Source: Actinomadura macra NBRC 14102
GTDB taxonomy: Bacteria; Actinomycetota; Actinomycetes; Streptosporangiales; Streptosporangiaceae
Direction: 5' to 3'
DNA: 64,000 nt
Assembly: GCF_001552215.1 (NCBI RefSeq)
Contig: NZ_BCQT01000004.1
Coordinates: 496,001-560,000, forward strand
The notes below the pieces were generated by a model that was not told the DNA's origin, ran no database searches, and worked only from the letters and a program-made list of their open reading frames with translations. Position 1 is the first letter of the stretch. Each line of letters opens with the position of its first letter. This document shows positions 33,345 through 40,543 of the stretch, in pieces. A program made the position numbers and the translations under genes.

Positions 33345-33404
33345 CCCTGTTCCGTCAATCCCTGTTCCGTCAATCCCTGTTCCGTCAGGCCCTGTTCCGT
33401 CAGG
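33345..33404. repeat. Four tandem 15-bp units spanning the stop of the GT4 gene
   Basis: CCCTGTTCCGTCAAT occurs twice and CCCTGTTCCGTCAGG twice. The last unit includes the stop codon (minus-strand TGA, 33400-33402) of the glycosyltransferase gene, and the array occupies the gap before the AftD-like start. On the minus strand every unit contains TTGA or CTGA. Confidence 0.95.
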
Positions 33405-34569
33405 CCCGTCCCCGATGCCCGACGGCGCCCGCGAGGAGCCCCGCCATCCGCCCGGTGGTCCGCTCCCAGTCGAACTCCGCCGCCCACGCGCGGCACGCCG
33501 CCGCGACCCTCGCGCGCCGCACCGGGTCGGAAAGCTCCTTCAGAGCACGCTCGGTGATCTCCGTCGTGTCCTCGTCCGCGCTGGTCAGCCAGCCGGTGAC
33601 GCCGTCGCGGACGGCGTCGCGCAGCCCGTCCACATTACGCGCGACGGTCGGCACGCCGAGCGCGGCGGCCTCGATCACGCTGAGCCCCCAGCCCTCCCCC
33701 TGGGACGTACTGAGATGCAGGTCGGCGCGGGCGACGAGGGCGGTCTTGACCCCCTCGGGGACATAGCCGTGAGCGATCACCGTACCGTCGAGCCCGCGCC
33801 CGGCGATCCCGTCCGCGAGCGCGGCCGCCTCCGGCCCGTCCCCGATGACGTGCAGCGTGAGACCGGGATGGCGCTCGGCCAGCCGCTCGGCGAGGTCGAG
33901 GAGGAGATCGAGACGCTTGTGCGGGACGAGCCGCGTCACGCAGACCAGTTCCGGATCACCCACCGGCCCCAGCGCGGACCCGTCGGCGCTTGCCGGAGGC
34001 AGGGAGCCGTTGGGGATGACATAGGCGGGACCTGTCCACGCCAGCCTTTCGCGGACGGCCCGCAACGTGGACGGGGAGACGACCACGTACGCGTGCCGCC
34101 GGTACGTCCAGCGGCTGACCGGTCCTTCCAGCTTTTGCCCGAGCCAGGCCAGCCAGGACGGAAAGTAAAGACCGAACTGCGTGTCGTGCACGTGGTGGAT
34201 CACGCAGAACACCGGCACCCGGCGGGGCAGGACCCACGGGCTGAAGAACGGGATGCCGTTCTGGCAGTCGATGACCGCGTCGAACGACCGGCGGCGCACG
34301 AGCATCCACACCAGCACCAGCGGGTAGACGGTGAAACGTCCGCCCAGGCGGATGAACGTCACGCCCTCGATCCGGTCCCGGCGTTTCTGCCCCGGCGCCT
34401 TGCACGTCACGTAGCGGACGTGCGCACCGCGCTCCGCCAGCCTGCGCGCCAGTTCCCAGGCATAGCGTTCGGCACCGCCGGCCGCCGGATGCCACGGATC
34501 GCGCCAGTTGACGACCGCCAGCCGGAGGCCCGTCACAGCGGCGTCACCGGCCTGGGCGCACGCGCTCAT
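33400..34569 (-). CDS. Glycosyltransferase family 4 (Rv0225-like), 389 aa
   Basis: The GT-B fold is recognised by the N-terminal NWRDPWHPAAGGAERYAWEL (acceptor-side glycine loop) and the C-terminal donor domain with CVTRLVPHKRLDLLLDLAE, LHVIGDGP and the E-x7-E region STSQGEGWGLSVIEAAALG. The ATG at 34569 overlaps the stop of the GT2 gene as ATGA, indicating coupling. The mycobacterial relative Rv0225 lies in the same envelope locus. It probably transfers a sugar to a lipid or glycan intermediate on the cytoplasmic face. The donor is unknown. Confidence 0.86.
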   Translation of the reverse strand: MSACAQAGDAAVTGLRLAVVNWRDPWHPAAGGAERYAWELARRLAERGAHVRYVTCKAPGQKRRDRIEGVTFIRLGGRFTVYPLVLVWMLVRRRSFDAVIDCQNGIPFFSPWVLPRRVPVFCVIHHVHDTQFGLYFPSWLAWLGQKLEGPVSRWTYRRHAYVVVSPSTLRAVRERLAWTGPAYVIPNGSLPPASADGSALGPVGDPELVCVTRLVPHKRLDLLLDLAERLAERHPGLTLHVIGDGPEAAALADGIAGRGLDGTVIAHGYVPEGVKTALVARADLHLSTSQGEGWGLSVIEAAALGVPTVARNVDGLRDAVRDGVTGWLTSADEDTTEITERALKELSDPVRRARVAAACRAWAAEFDWERTTGRMAGLLAGAVGHRGRA

Positions 34570-35402
34570 CCCGGTCCGGCGCTCGACGTGGAAGGAAGGT
34601 TGTCCTCGGGCAGAGCGACCGGATCCGGAACCGGATCGGCGGCAGCGGCCACATCGGAGACCGTCACGGGGACCGGACCGGCGCGTCCGGCGCGTGCGCG
34701 AATGAAGGCCAGGTCGATGAAGCACTGCAACGAGTGCCGCCGTACCGAGAACGTCGATCCCGGACGGTCACGCCAGACCACGGGGATGTCCGTCACCGTC
34801 GCGCCGCGCCGGACGCAGTGCGCGAGGAGTTCGACGTCGAAGGAGAACCCGGTGGTGCGCAGGTCGGCCGCCGCCGCGCGGCCCAGCGGGCCGGCGAAGA
34901 ACTTGAACCCGCACTGGGTGTCGGTGAGGCCGCCCGCGATGTCGCGGACGATCCGGTTGAAGGTGAGGGCACCGAGCCGCCGGACGGGCAGCGCGTAGCC
35001 CTCGACGACCGACCGACCGTGGCGCCTTGACCCCACCACGACCGGGCGGCCCTCACGCAGCAGGACGAGCGCGTCGTCCAGCGCGGCGAGGTCGGTGGCC
35101 ATGTCCGCGTCCATGAAACCGATGTACGGAGCGGACGTCGCGAGGAGGCCGGTGCGGACGGCCGCGCCCTTACCTCGACGCTCGCAGCGCAGGAGCCGTA
35201 CGGGGACAGGGCCGCGCCAGGAACGGACCATCTCCGCCGTCCCGTCGGTGCTGGCATTGTCCACGACGAGGATCTGCGCGCGCGCCGGAAGTCCGGCGAG
35301 TTTGTCGCTGAGCAGGCCCAGCCCCCGCGGAAGCCGACCGGCCTCGTTGTACGCGGGGACGACGATCTCCAGGGGAGCGGGGCCGTTACGCCGTGGCCCC
35401 AT
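34566..35402 (-). CDS. Glycosyltransferase family 2, dolichyl-phosphate-glucose-synthase-like, 278 aa
   Basis: The GT-A fold has IVVPAYNEAGRLP, ILVVDNASTDGTAEM, GKGAAVRTGLL and FMDADMATDL with the DxD-like motif. Later TDTQCGFKFF and GFSFDVELLAHC are characteristic of the ALG5/DPM-like group that loads sugars onto polyprenyl phosphate. No C-terminal membrane helices are present. The gene starts with ATG at 35402 and is coupled to the GT4 gene. It may make the polyprenyl-linked donor for the GT-C enzyme AftD, an attractive but inferred link. Confidence 0.87.
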   Translation of the reverse strand: MGPRRNGPAPLEIVVPAYNEAGRLPRGLGLLSDKLAGLPARAQILVVDNASTDGTAEMVRSWRGPVPVRLLRCERRGKGAAVRTGLLATSAPYIGFMDADMATDLAALDDALVLLREGRPVVVGSRRHGRSVVEGYALPVRRLGALTFNRIVRDIAGGLTDTQCGFKFFAGPLGRAAAADLRTTGFSFDVELLAHCVRRGATVTDIPVVWRDRPGSTFSVRRHSLQCFIDLAFIRARAGRAGPVPVTVSDVAAAADPVPDPVALPEDNLPSTSSAGPG

Positions 35403-35414
35403 CAGGACGCGCGG

Positions 35415-35546
35415 TCAGCGGGAGCCGTAGTTGTACAACGGCTTGATGACGGGGTCCTTCTGGGAGGCACTGGCGAGCTGTACTGCACCGAGGGAGGCAC
35501 CGGTGGCCAGCAGGACACCGATCAGAGCAGCGATGGCGATACGCAT
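35415..35546 (-). CDS. Small secreted or anchored peptide, DUF2613-like, 43 aa
   Basis: The ATG at 35546 gives MRIAIAALIGVLLATGASLG, a hydrophobic signal or anchor segment, followed by a short polar end DPVIKPLYNYGSR. Start and upstream stop overlap by one base (TGATG), so translation is coupled to the large membrane protein. A tiny secreted protein (DUF2613 type) is also found near aftD in mycobacteria, as I recall. Function unknown; a structural partner of the membrane enzymes is plausible. Confidence 0.72.
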   Translation of the reverse strand: MRIAIAALIGVLLATGASLGAVQLASASQKDPVIKPLYNYGSR

Positions 35547-37312
35547 CAGTTGACCCTTCGACGGGAGTTGTGGGGGTGGATACCGCCGAGTAATGAGAGG
35601 CTCAGAGTAGTCCTTGAGGCCAGGGTTGACCAGAAAACGAGAATGCATACGGCAGCCCACACAACCACCACCGGCACCACTGGCACCCGCTGTTCCGGGT
35701 CAGGGCGCGCCCCGTCGATCCGGTAGACGGCCAGGTCAGCGCCCCGCAGTACCTCCACCCCGCCGGACGGGGCATTGGCAGTCAGCGCGGCGTCCACCAC
35801 GACGTACCGGACGCCGGCATCGCGCAGTGTCGCGGCGGGCGGTGCCCCCGTCGCCGCGATCCGTCCCAGCCGGACGGCCCGAGGGTCCTCCGTCGCGACG
35901 GTCGTGCCCGCCCTCCCGGCCACGGTGACGGCATCGTTCACGATCACGCGCCGGTGCAGGTAGCGCGGCAGCGGGTCGAGGACGCGGCGGCCGTGGTTCC
36001 AGGGGTAGCTGCGGTAGGCCGCCCACGGCAACACCAGCACGTCACCGGGTGCGCGGTCACCGTCGATGATCTGCCGCGCGTGCGCCCAGTCCGCCGGGTA
36101 CCGGACGGCCCGCAACTCCCCGGCTGCGCCCCACGCCAGCGTCGGCAGCAGGAGCAGCGGCGCGAGGACGGCCGCCGGGGCGACCATCGGCAGCCGCGCC
36201 TCCGCAGCCCGGTCGGCGGCCATCCCGAGGCCCACCGCGACCACGACGGCCAGTGGTGCCACGTACTGCTGCCCGTCGCGCAGTACGGCGAACCCCGCCC
36301 ACAGGTCGATCAGCCCTTCGAGCACACCGCCCGCCATCACTGCCAAACCCGCCACGCCGAACCCCACCAGACCCGCCGCCCCCAACCCCATGCCTCTGCC
36401 CGTTCTCAGGTAGGCGGCGAGGGCCACACCGATCAGGAGGAGCCAGATGGTCGCGGTCACGGGAGCGCCATAACCGGCCGGGACGGTCTCGCCGTTCCAG
36501 ACACCGCCCAGCGACAGGAGGCTGCCCAGGGCTCCGAACGGGGTGTCGGCGCGGGCCGCGAACGCCGCCACGGCCCCGCCGTCCTCGGGCATCCCGGCCG
36601 GACGCAGCAGCCCCGGCACCAGCCACGACAGGCTTAGGCCCACCACGGCCGCGACCACCCGAACCCCTGCCTTCGCCCTGCCCGCCCACCTGCTCGTGCT
36701 CGTGCCCGTGCCCGTGCTCGTGCCCGCCTCCGCGCCCGCGCCGGTGACCATGGCCACGGTCAGGGCGGCGAGAGCGGAGACGGTCAGCGCCGCGAAACCG
36801 CCGATCGCCGCCGGGATCAGGGCGCGGACGAGACGGCGCCCGCCGCGGGGCTCATCGGTCCGGGCCGCCGCCGCCATCACCCAGGGCAGCGCGGCGTAGC
36901 CGAGCAGGAGTGCCCACTGGCCGAGCAGCAACCGTTCCGCGACGAACGGGTTCCACGCGTAGCAGACCCCGGCGGCCAGGCGGGGCAGGAGGCGGCGGGA
37001 CGGGACGAGCGACGCCGCCGCCGTGCACGCCATCACGAAGATCGCCAGCAGGACGAGCTTCTGGACCGCGTCCGCCGGGACGACCGTCGCGAGCGCCGTG
37101 ACGAACGCGTCGCTCGGCACGTGCCGCGGGACGGTCCCGGTCAGCCCGAACGTCATCGGGGTGAACGCCGGATCGGGCACGAACACCATGTCGTACGACA
37201 GGACGAAGCCGGGCGCGAGCCCGGGCCCCAGGGCCGCGAGCCCGAGACCCAGCCCGGTCAGCGCGGGCACCAGATGCCGCGTCCGGTCGTTCGAGGGGGT
37301 TCGCCCGTCCAT
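35546..37312 (-). CDS. Large polytopic membrane protein, Rv0226c-like, 588 aa
   Basis: The protein has ten or more hydrophobic helices and a GT-C-like first loop containing LSYDMVFVPDPAFTPMTFG, where aspartates sit at the start of the first extracytoplasmic loop. WNPFVAERLLLGQWALLLGY follows. A soluble part near residues 420-530 contains VLVLPWAAYRSYPWNHGRRV. This order resembles Rv0226c and other putative GT-C glycosyltransferases. The gene heads the run of five glycan genes transcribed toward the AftD-like gene. Enzyme activity is inferred only from topology and context. Confidence 0.78.
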   Translation of the reverse strand: MDGRTPSNDRTRHLVPALTGLGLGLAALGPGLAPGFVLSYDMVFVPDPAFTPMTFGLTGTVPRHVPSDAFVTALATVVPADAVQKLVLLAIFVMACTAAASLVPSRRLLPRLAAGVCYAWNPFVAERLLLGQWALLLGYAALPWVMAAAARTDEPRGGRRLVRALIPAAIGGFAALTVSALAALTVAMVTGAGAEAGTSTGTGTSTSRWAGRAKAGVRVVAAVVGLSLSWLVPGLLRPAGMPEDGGAVAAFAARADTPFGALGSLLSLGGVWNGETVPAGYGAPVTATIWLLLIGVALAAYLRTGRGMGLGAAGLVGFGVAGLAVMAGGVLEGLIDLWAGFAVLRDGQQYVAPLAVVVAVGLGMAADRAAEARLPMVAPAAVLAPLLLLPTLAWGAAGELRAVRYPADWAHARQIIDGDRAPGDVLVLPWAAYRSYPWNHGRRVLDPLPRYLHRRVIVNDAVTVAGRAGTTVATEDPRAVRLGRIAATGAPPAATLRDAGVRYVVVDAALTANAPSGGVEVLRGADLAVYRIDGARPDPEQRVPVVPVVVVWAAVCILVFWSTLASRTTLSLSLLGGIHPHNSRRRVN

Positions 37313-37368
37313 CGCGCTTGGACGCTACCTGACGGGTTCGGGTCATCGCGCGGGAGACGAGATGGCCG

Positions 37369-38718
37369 TCAGGCGGCGACCTTCAGCCGCTTGAGGAACA
37401 GGTCGAGGTCCGGCCACACCTTCTTGTGGGTGTTGGGCAGCGACGCGAACACCACGGCCGGCGCCGGACGGCCCGTGTCGATCACGGCGGTGGCGACGAT
37501 CTCGCCCGTGGCGCGGACCCCGCTGCGCTTGTAGGTGAGGTACGAGGCGATCAGCCAGCCCCTGTGCCCGTCCACGGTCAGTGACTCCGAGGCCAGCGGC
37601 ACCGACCGGTGCGGGAACCCGTAGTACTGCGCGACGAACCCCTTCGCGGCCAGCCCGGTGACGTTCTTCACGCTCTCCGGCCCCTGGTAGGAGCTCTGGA
37701 GCGACGGGAGCAGCGAGCCGGTGAGGAACTGCCCGTACCAGAGCCGCCCCGGGTGCCGCTCGGTCACCAGGACCTGCTGCCCGGACCAGCCCGGCGTGCC
37801 GAGCTTGTTCTGCTTCGTCGGGATCTGCCAGGGCGCCGCGAACCGGGGCCACGACAGCCCCGAACGGGCGTCGGTCACCTGTCCGAGCACCCGGCTCGGA
37901 CGGCCCGCGAACGTGCGGAGCGGCCGGTCGGGCGGCAGCTTCGCCTGCGACGCCCGCGGGGACCGCGGCTGCTGCGGCTGCGCGGACGCGGACGCGGATC
38001 GGCCCGGCTTGTCCTCGTTGGACTTCTCCTCGCCGCCGCGCCCCTTCAGCAGGTAGACACCACCGGCCGCGACCAGCGCGACCACCAGCAGGCCCACCCC
38101 GCCGAACAGCACCAGCCGGGTCCGCCCGCCGCCGTCGTCCAGCTCACCGCGGGCGGGCTTCGGCGAGCCGCCGAGCTTGGCGTCCGCGGCCTCCTCGTCG
38201 GCCATCCAGTCCGGCATCTGCCAGTTGCCGCTGCTCGGCTTGCCGGGCTTGGCCGGGCCTGCGATCCCCGTGGGGACGGCCGGCTGGTAGCGCGAGTCGC
38301 CCTCGTCCTCGTCGAACAGCGACCCCTCCCAGTGGGGGGAATCGTCCTCCGGAACCGGCGCGACCCTCACGTCGTCCGCGCGGGGCGCGGGTGCCTCGGC
38401 GGCGACGGCCTCAGCGGGCTCGACCGGCGCGACGGCCCCGGCAGGCGCGACCGGCGCGGCAGGCTCGACAGGCGCGCCGGGCTCGGGCTCGGCGGATGCG
38501 GGCTCAGCTGGCTCAGCGGGCTCAGTCCGCTCGGGTTCGGGCTCGGGCCCGGTGCGCTCGGGGTCGGCGGCTACCGGCTCCGGCGCGGGGACCGGCGTCT
38601 CGACCTTGCCCCAGATATCGTGCGGCGCGACCGGCACCGGCTCGGAGAACTCGGTACGGCCGGTGTCACCCTCGCTCATTTCGGTCCAGCGCACACCGCG
38701 CTCCCCCTGATCGGACAT
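37369..38718 (-). CDS. Membrane-anchored protein with acidic Pro/Ala-rich N-terminus, 449 aa
   Basis: The N-terminal 200 residues are low-complexity (repeats of PEPE, PAEPA, APVAPA) and probably disordered. A single transmembrane helix follows (about residues 222-242, VLFGGVGLLVVALVAAGGVYL), then an extracytoplasmic domain of about 180 residues containing SGLSWPRFAAPWQIPT, LVTERHPGRLWYGQFLTG and the C-terminal WPDLDLFLKRLKVAA. This external domain recurs in actinomycete unknown proteins. The ATG at 38718 was chosen; an internal ATG about 13 codons later is possible. Function unknown. Confidence 0.72.
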   Translation of the reverse strand: MSDQGERGVRWTEMSEGDTGRTEFSEPVPVAPHDIWGKVETPVPAPEPVAADPERTGPEPEPERTEPAEPAEPASAEPEPGAPVEPAAPVAPAGAVAPVEPAEAVAAEAPAPRADDVRVAPVPEDDSPHWEGSLFDEDEGDSRYQPAVPTGIAGPAKPGKPSSGNWQMPDWMADEEAADAKLGGSPKPARGELDDGGGRTRLVLFGGVGLLVVALVAAGGVYLLKGRGGEEKSNEDKPGRSASASAQPQQPRSPRASQAKLPPDRPLRTFAGRPSRVLGQVTDARSGLSWPRFAAPWQIPTKQNKLGTPGWSGQQVLVTERHPGRLWYGQFLTGSLLPSLQSSYQGPESVKNVTGLAAKGFVAQYYGFPHRSVPLASESLTVDGHRGWLIASYLTYKRSGVRATGEIVATAVIDTGRPAPAVVFASLPNTHKKVWPDLDLFLKRLKVAA

Positions 38719-38826
38719 GCGGCACACGTTACGCGAAGATCATCAATTGCGTCCGGACAGGTAATCACGCTCCGGACACAATGCCTCTCAACTCCCTGCC
38801 CGTCCCACGGCGCCCGTCCGTCACGG

Positions 38827-39642
38827 TCATCCCATGACGAGGCCGCCGTGCCCGTCCCGTGCCTCGTCCGCCAGGCGTTCGCGGGCCAGCAGCGTCCCGC
38901 CCGCGACCGCGCCCGGCATCGCCAGGACCGCGCCCAGCGGGATGAGGAACACCACGAACGTCGCGGCACCGAACCCCACGGCGAGCGGACGGTGCTGCTT
39001 CAGCAGCGCGAACCGCTCCCGCCGCCGCAGCCCGCGCCGCTCCAGCGCGACGGACGTCAACTCGCCCGCGAGGAAGTAGCCGGACACGCACGCCGCGATC
39101 ACCGGCACGACCGTCTGCCCCACCACCGGCAGGAACCCGCACGCGAAGAAGACCACCGCGAACGCCAGCGCGATCAGCAGGAGGAGCACCCCGTCCATGA
39201 TCGCCCGCCCGATCTGGACGAGCAGCGGGACGTCCGGCTCCGGCGGCGCCCCGCCCTGCGACTCCTCCACCCGCACCGCGATCGCCTCATAGAACGGGTC
39301 GCCGACCAGCAGCGTCACGGCGGTGAAGGTGATGACCGCCAGGAACACCGACGCACCGTAGATCGCGAGCCCGGCGACGACTCGCGCCGACGTGCGCGGC
39401 GCGTCCGACCAGCCGTCGGCGAACGGCGTCACCCACCCGGCGAGGTCCTCGATGGCGAACGCCAGAGCCGTCAGCGCCGCGACGTACGCCACCAGCACGA
39501 TCAGGGCGGGGATGAGGCCGAACAGCCACTGCGCGGGATGCCGGGCCGTCCACGCGATGCCGCGCATCAGGTAGCCGGCACCGTTGAACAGGTCCTTGAA
39601 GCCCGAGGGCCGGGGGGCGTCCACTTCGTTCACACGGCCCAC
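38827..39642 (-). CDS. EI24 domain membrane protein (CysZ-like), 271 aa
   Basis: The protein has the EI24/CysZ pattern: FNGAGYLMRGIAWTARHPAQW at the start, four hydrophobic segments (LIPALIVLVAYVAALTAL, VFLAVITFTAVTLLVG, LLLLIALAFAVVFFACG, AATFVVFLIPLGAVLAMPG) and the conserved DPFYEAIAVRVEE between the second and third. CysZ is a sulfate permease in enterobacteria; actinobacterial members are unassigned. GTG start; the gene ends 108 bp before the next start. It lies 1 bp after the SDR stop context on the same strand, so cotranscription is possible. Confidence 0.85.
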   Translation of the reverse strand: MGRVNEVDAPRPSGFKDLFNGAGYLMRGIAWTARHPAQWLFGLIPALIVLVAYVAALTALAFAIEDLAGWVTPFADGWSDAPRTSARVVAGLAIYGASVFLAVITFTAVTLLVGDPFYEAIAVRVEESQGGAPPEPDVPLLVQIGRAIMDGVLLLLIALAFAVVFFACGFLPVVGQTVVPVIAACVSGYFLAGELTSVALERRGLRRRERFALLKQHRPLAVGFGAATFVVFLIPLGAVLAMPGAVAGGTLLARERLADEARDGHGGLVMG

Positions 39643-39643
39643 G

Positions 39644-40531
39644 CTATCGGGACGGCAGCCCCACGAGGCGGGCCGAACGCTCCCAGACCGCCCGTCCGAG
39701 CTCCGGATCCTTCAGCGCCCCGACTCTCGGCAGCAGCCCGGCCCCCGGCGTCGAACTGTAGAAGCCGCCACTGCACGTCTCGTACTGCGGCTCCGTCGCG
39801 AGCCGCAACGCCATGCGCGCGCCCTGCGCCGGCGTCCGCAGGACGGGCGTCCGCGCCAGCAGCGCTCCCAGCCGCTCGGTGCCCCACACGTCTCGCGCGA
39901 GGCCCGTCGCGACGACGCCGGGGCACATCGCGTTCGCGGTGACCCCGCTGCCCTCCATCCGCCGCGCCAACTCCTGCGTGAACAGGATGTTCAGCAGCTT
40001 CGACCGCCCATACACGCGCATCGCCCCCGCCGCCCGATACGAACCCGGCTCCGCCAGCCGTTCCACGTCCAGCCGCCCGGCCTGCCGGTGCGCCTCGGAC
40101 GCCACGACCACCACCCGCGACGGCGCGCCCTTCTCCAGCGCCCCCAGCAGCAGGTTCGTGAGCAGGAACGGCCCCAGGTGGTTCGTCGCGATCATGCGGT
40201 CGTGACCGTCGGCGCTGGTCTTGGCCCGCAGCAACTGCACTCCCGCGTTGTTGACCAGCACGTCCAGCCGGTCGAACCGCTCCAGCAGCGACGCGGCGAC
40301 CCGGCGCACGTCCAGCTGCACCGACAGGTCGCCGATGAACGTCTCGACCCGCGCCCCCCGCACGCCGCGCGTCAGCTCGTCCACCGTCGCCTTCGCGCGC
40401 AGCTCGTTCCGGCACACGATCCCCACGTGGAATCCCCGCCGCACCAGCCCCCGGGCGATCTCCTTCCCGATCCCGGACGTCCCGCCGGTCACGATGGCGA
40501 TCTGGGTCGGACGCGATCGGCAAGTACTCAC
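39644..40531 (-). CDS. SDR family oxidoreductase, retinol-dehydrogenase-like, 295 aa
   Basis: Short-chain dehydrogenase motifs are TGGTSGIG near residue 15, NNAG after LDVLV, VVVVASEAH with the catalytic serine, and YGRSK (YxxxK). The region after strand two, CRNELRA, suggests NADP(H). The longer, looser C-terminus resembles the retinol-dehydrogenase/WWOX-like subgroup. GTG start at 40531. It lies 12 bp after the stop of the STAND-like gene on the same strand and may be the distal member of that transcript, though its chemistry gives no clear link. Confidence 0.87.
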   Translation of the reverse strand: MSTCRSRPTQIAIVTGGTSGIGKEIARGLVRRGFHVGIVCRNELRAKATVDELTRGVRGARVETFIGDLSVQLDVRRVAASLLERFDRLDVLVNNAGVQLLRAKTSADGHDRMIATNHLGPFLLTNLLLGALEKGAPSRVVVVASEAHRQAGRLDVERLAEPGSYRAAGAMRVYGRSKLLNILFTQELARRMEGSGVTANAMCPGVVATGLARDVWGTERLGALLARTPVLRTPAQGARMALRLATEPQYETCSGGFYSSTPGAGLLPRVGALKDPELGRAVWERSARLVGLPSR

Positions 40532-40543
40532 TGATCGAGCATC

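Noticed and set aside
30328..34998. 1556-codon open frame on the plus strand opposite the AftD-like and glycosyltransferase genes
   Set aside because: It is antisense to well-supported genes, contains long runs of Arg/Gly/Pro/Gln without domains, and is explained by the very high GC content.
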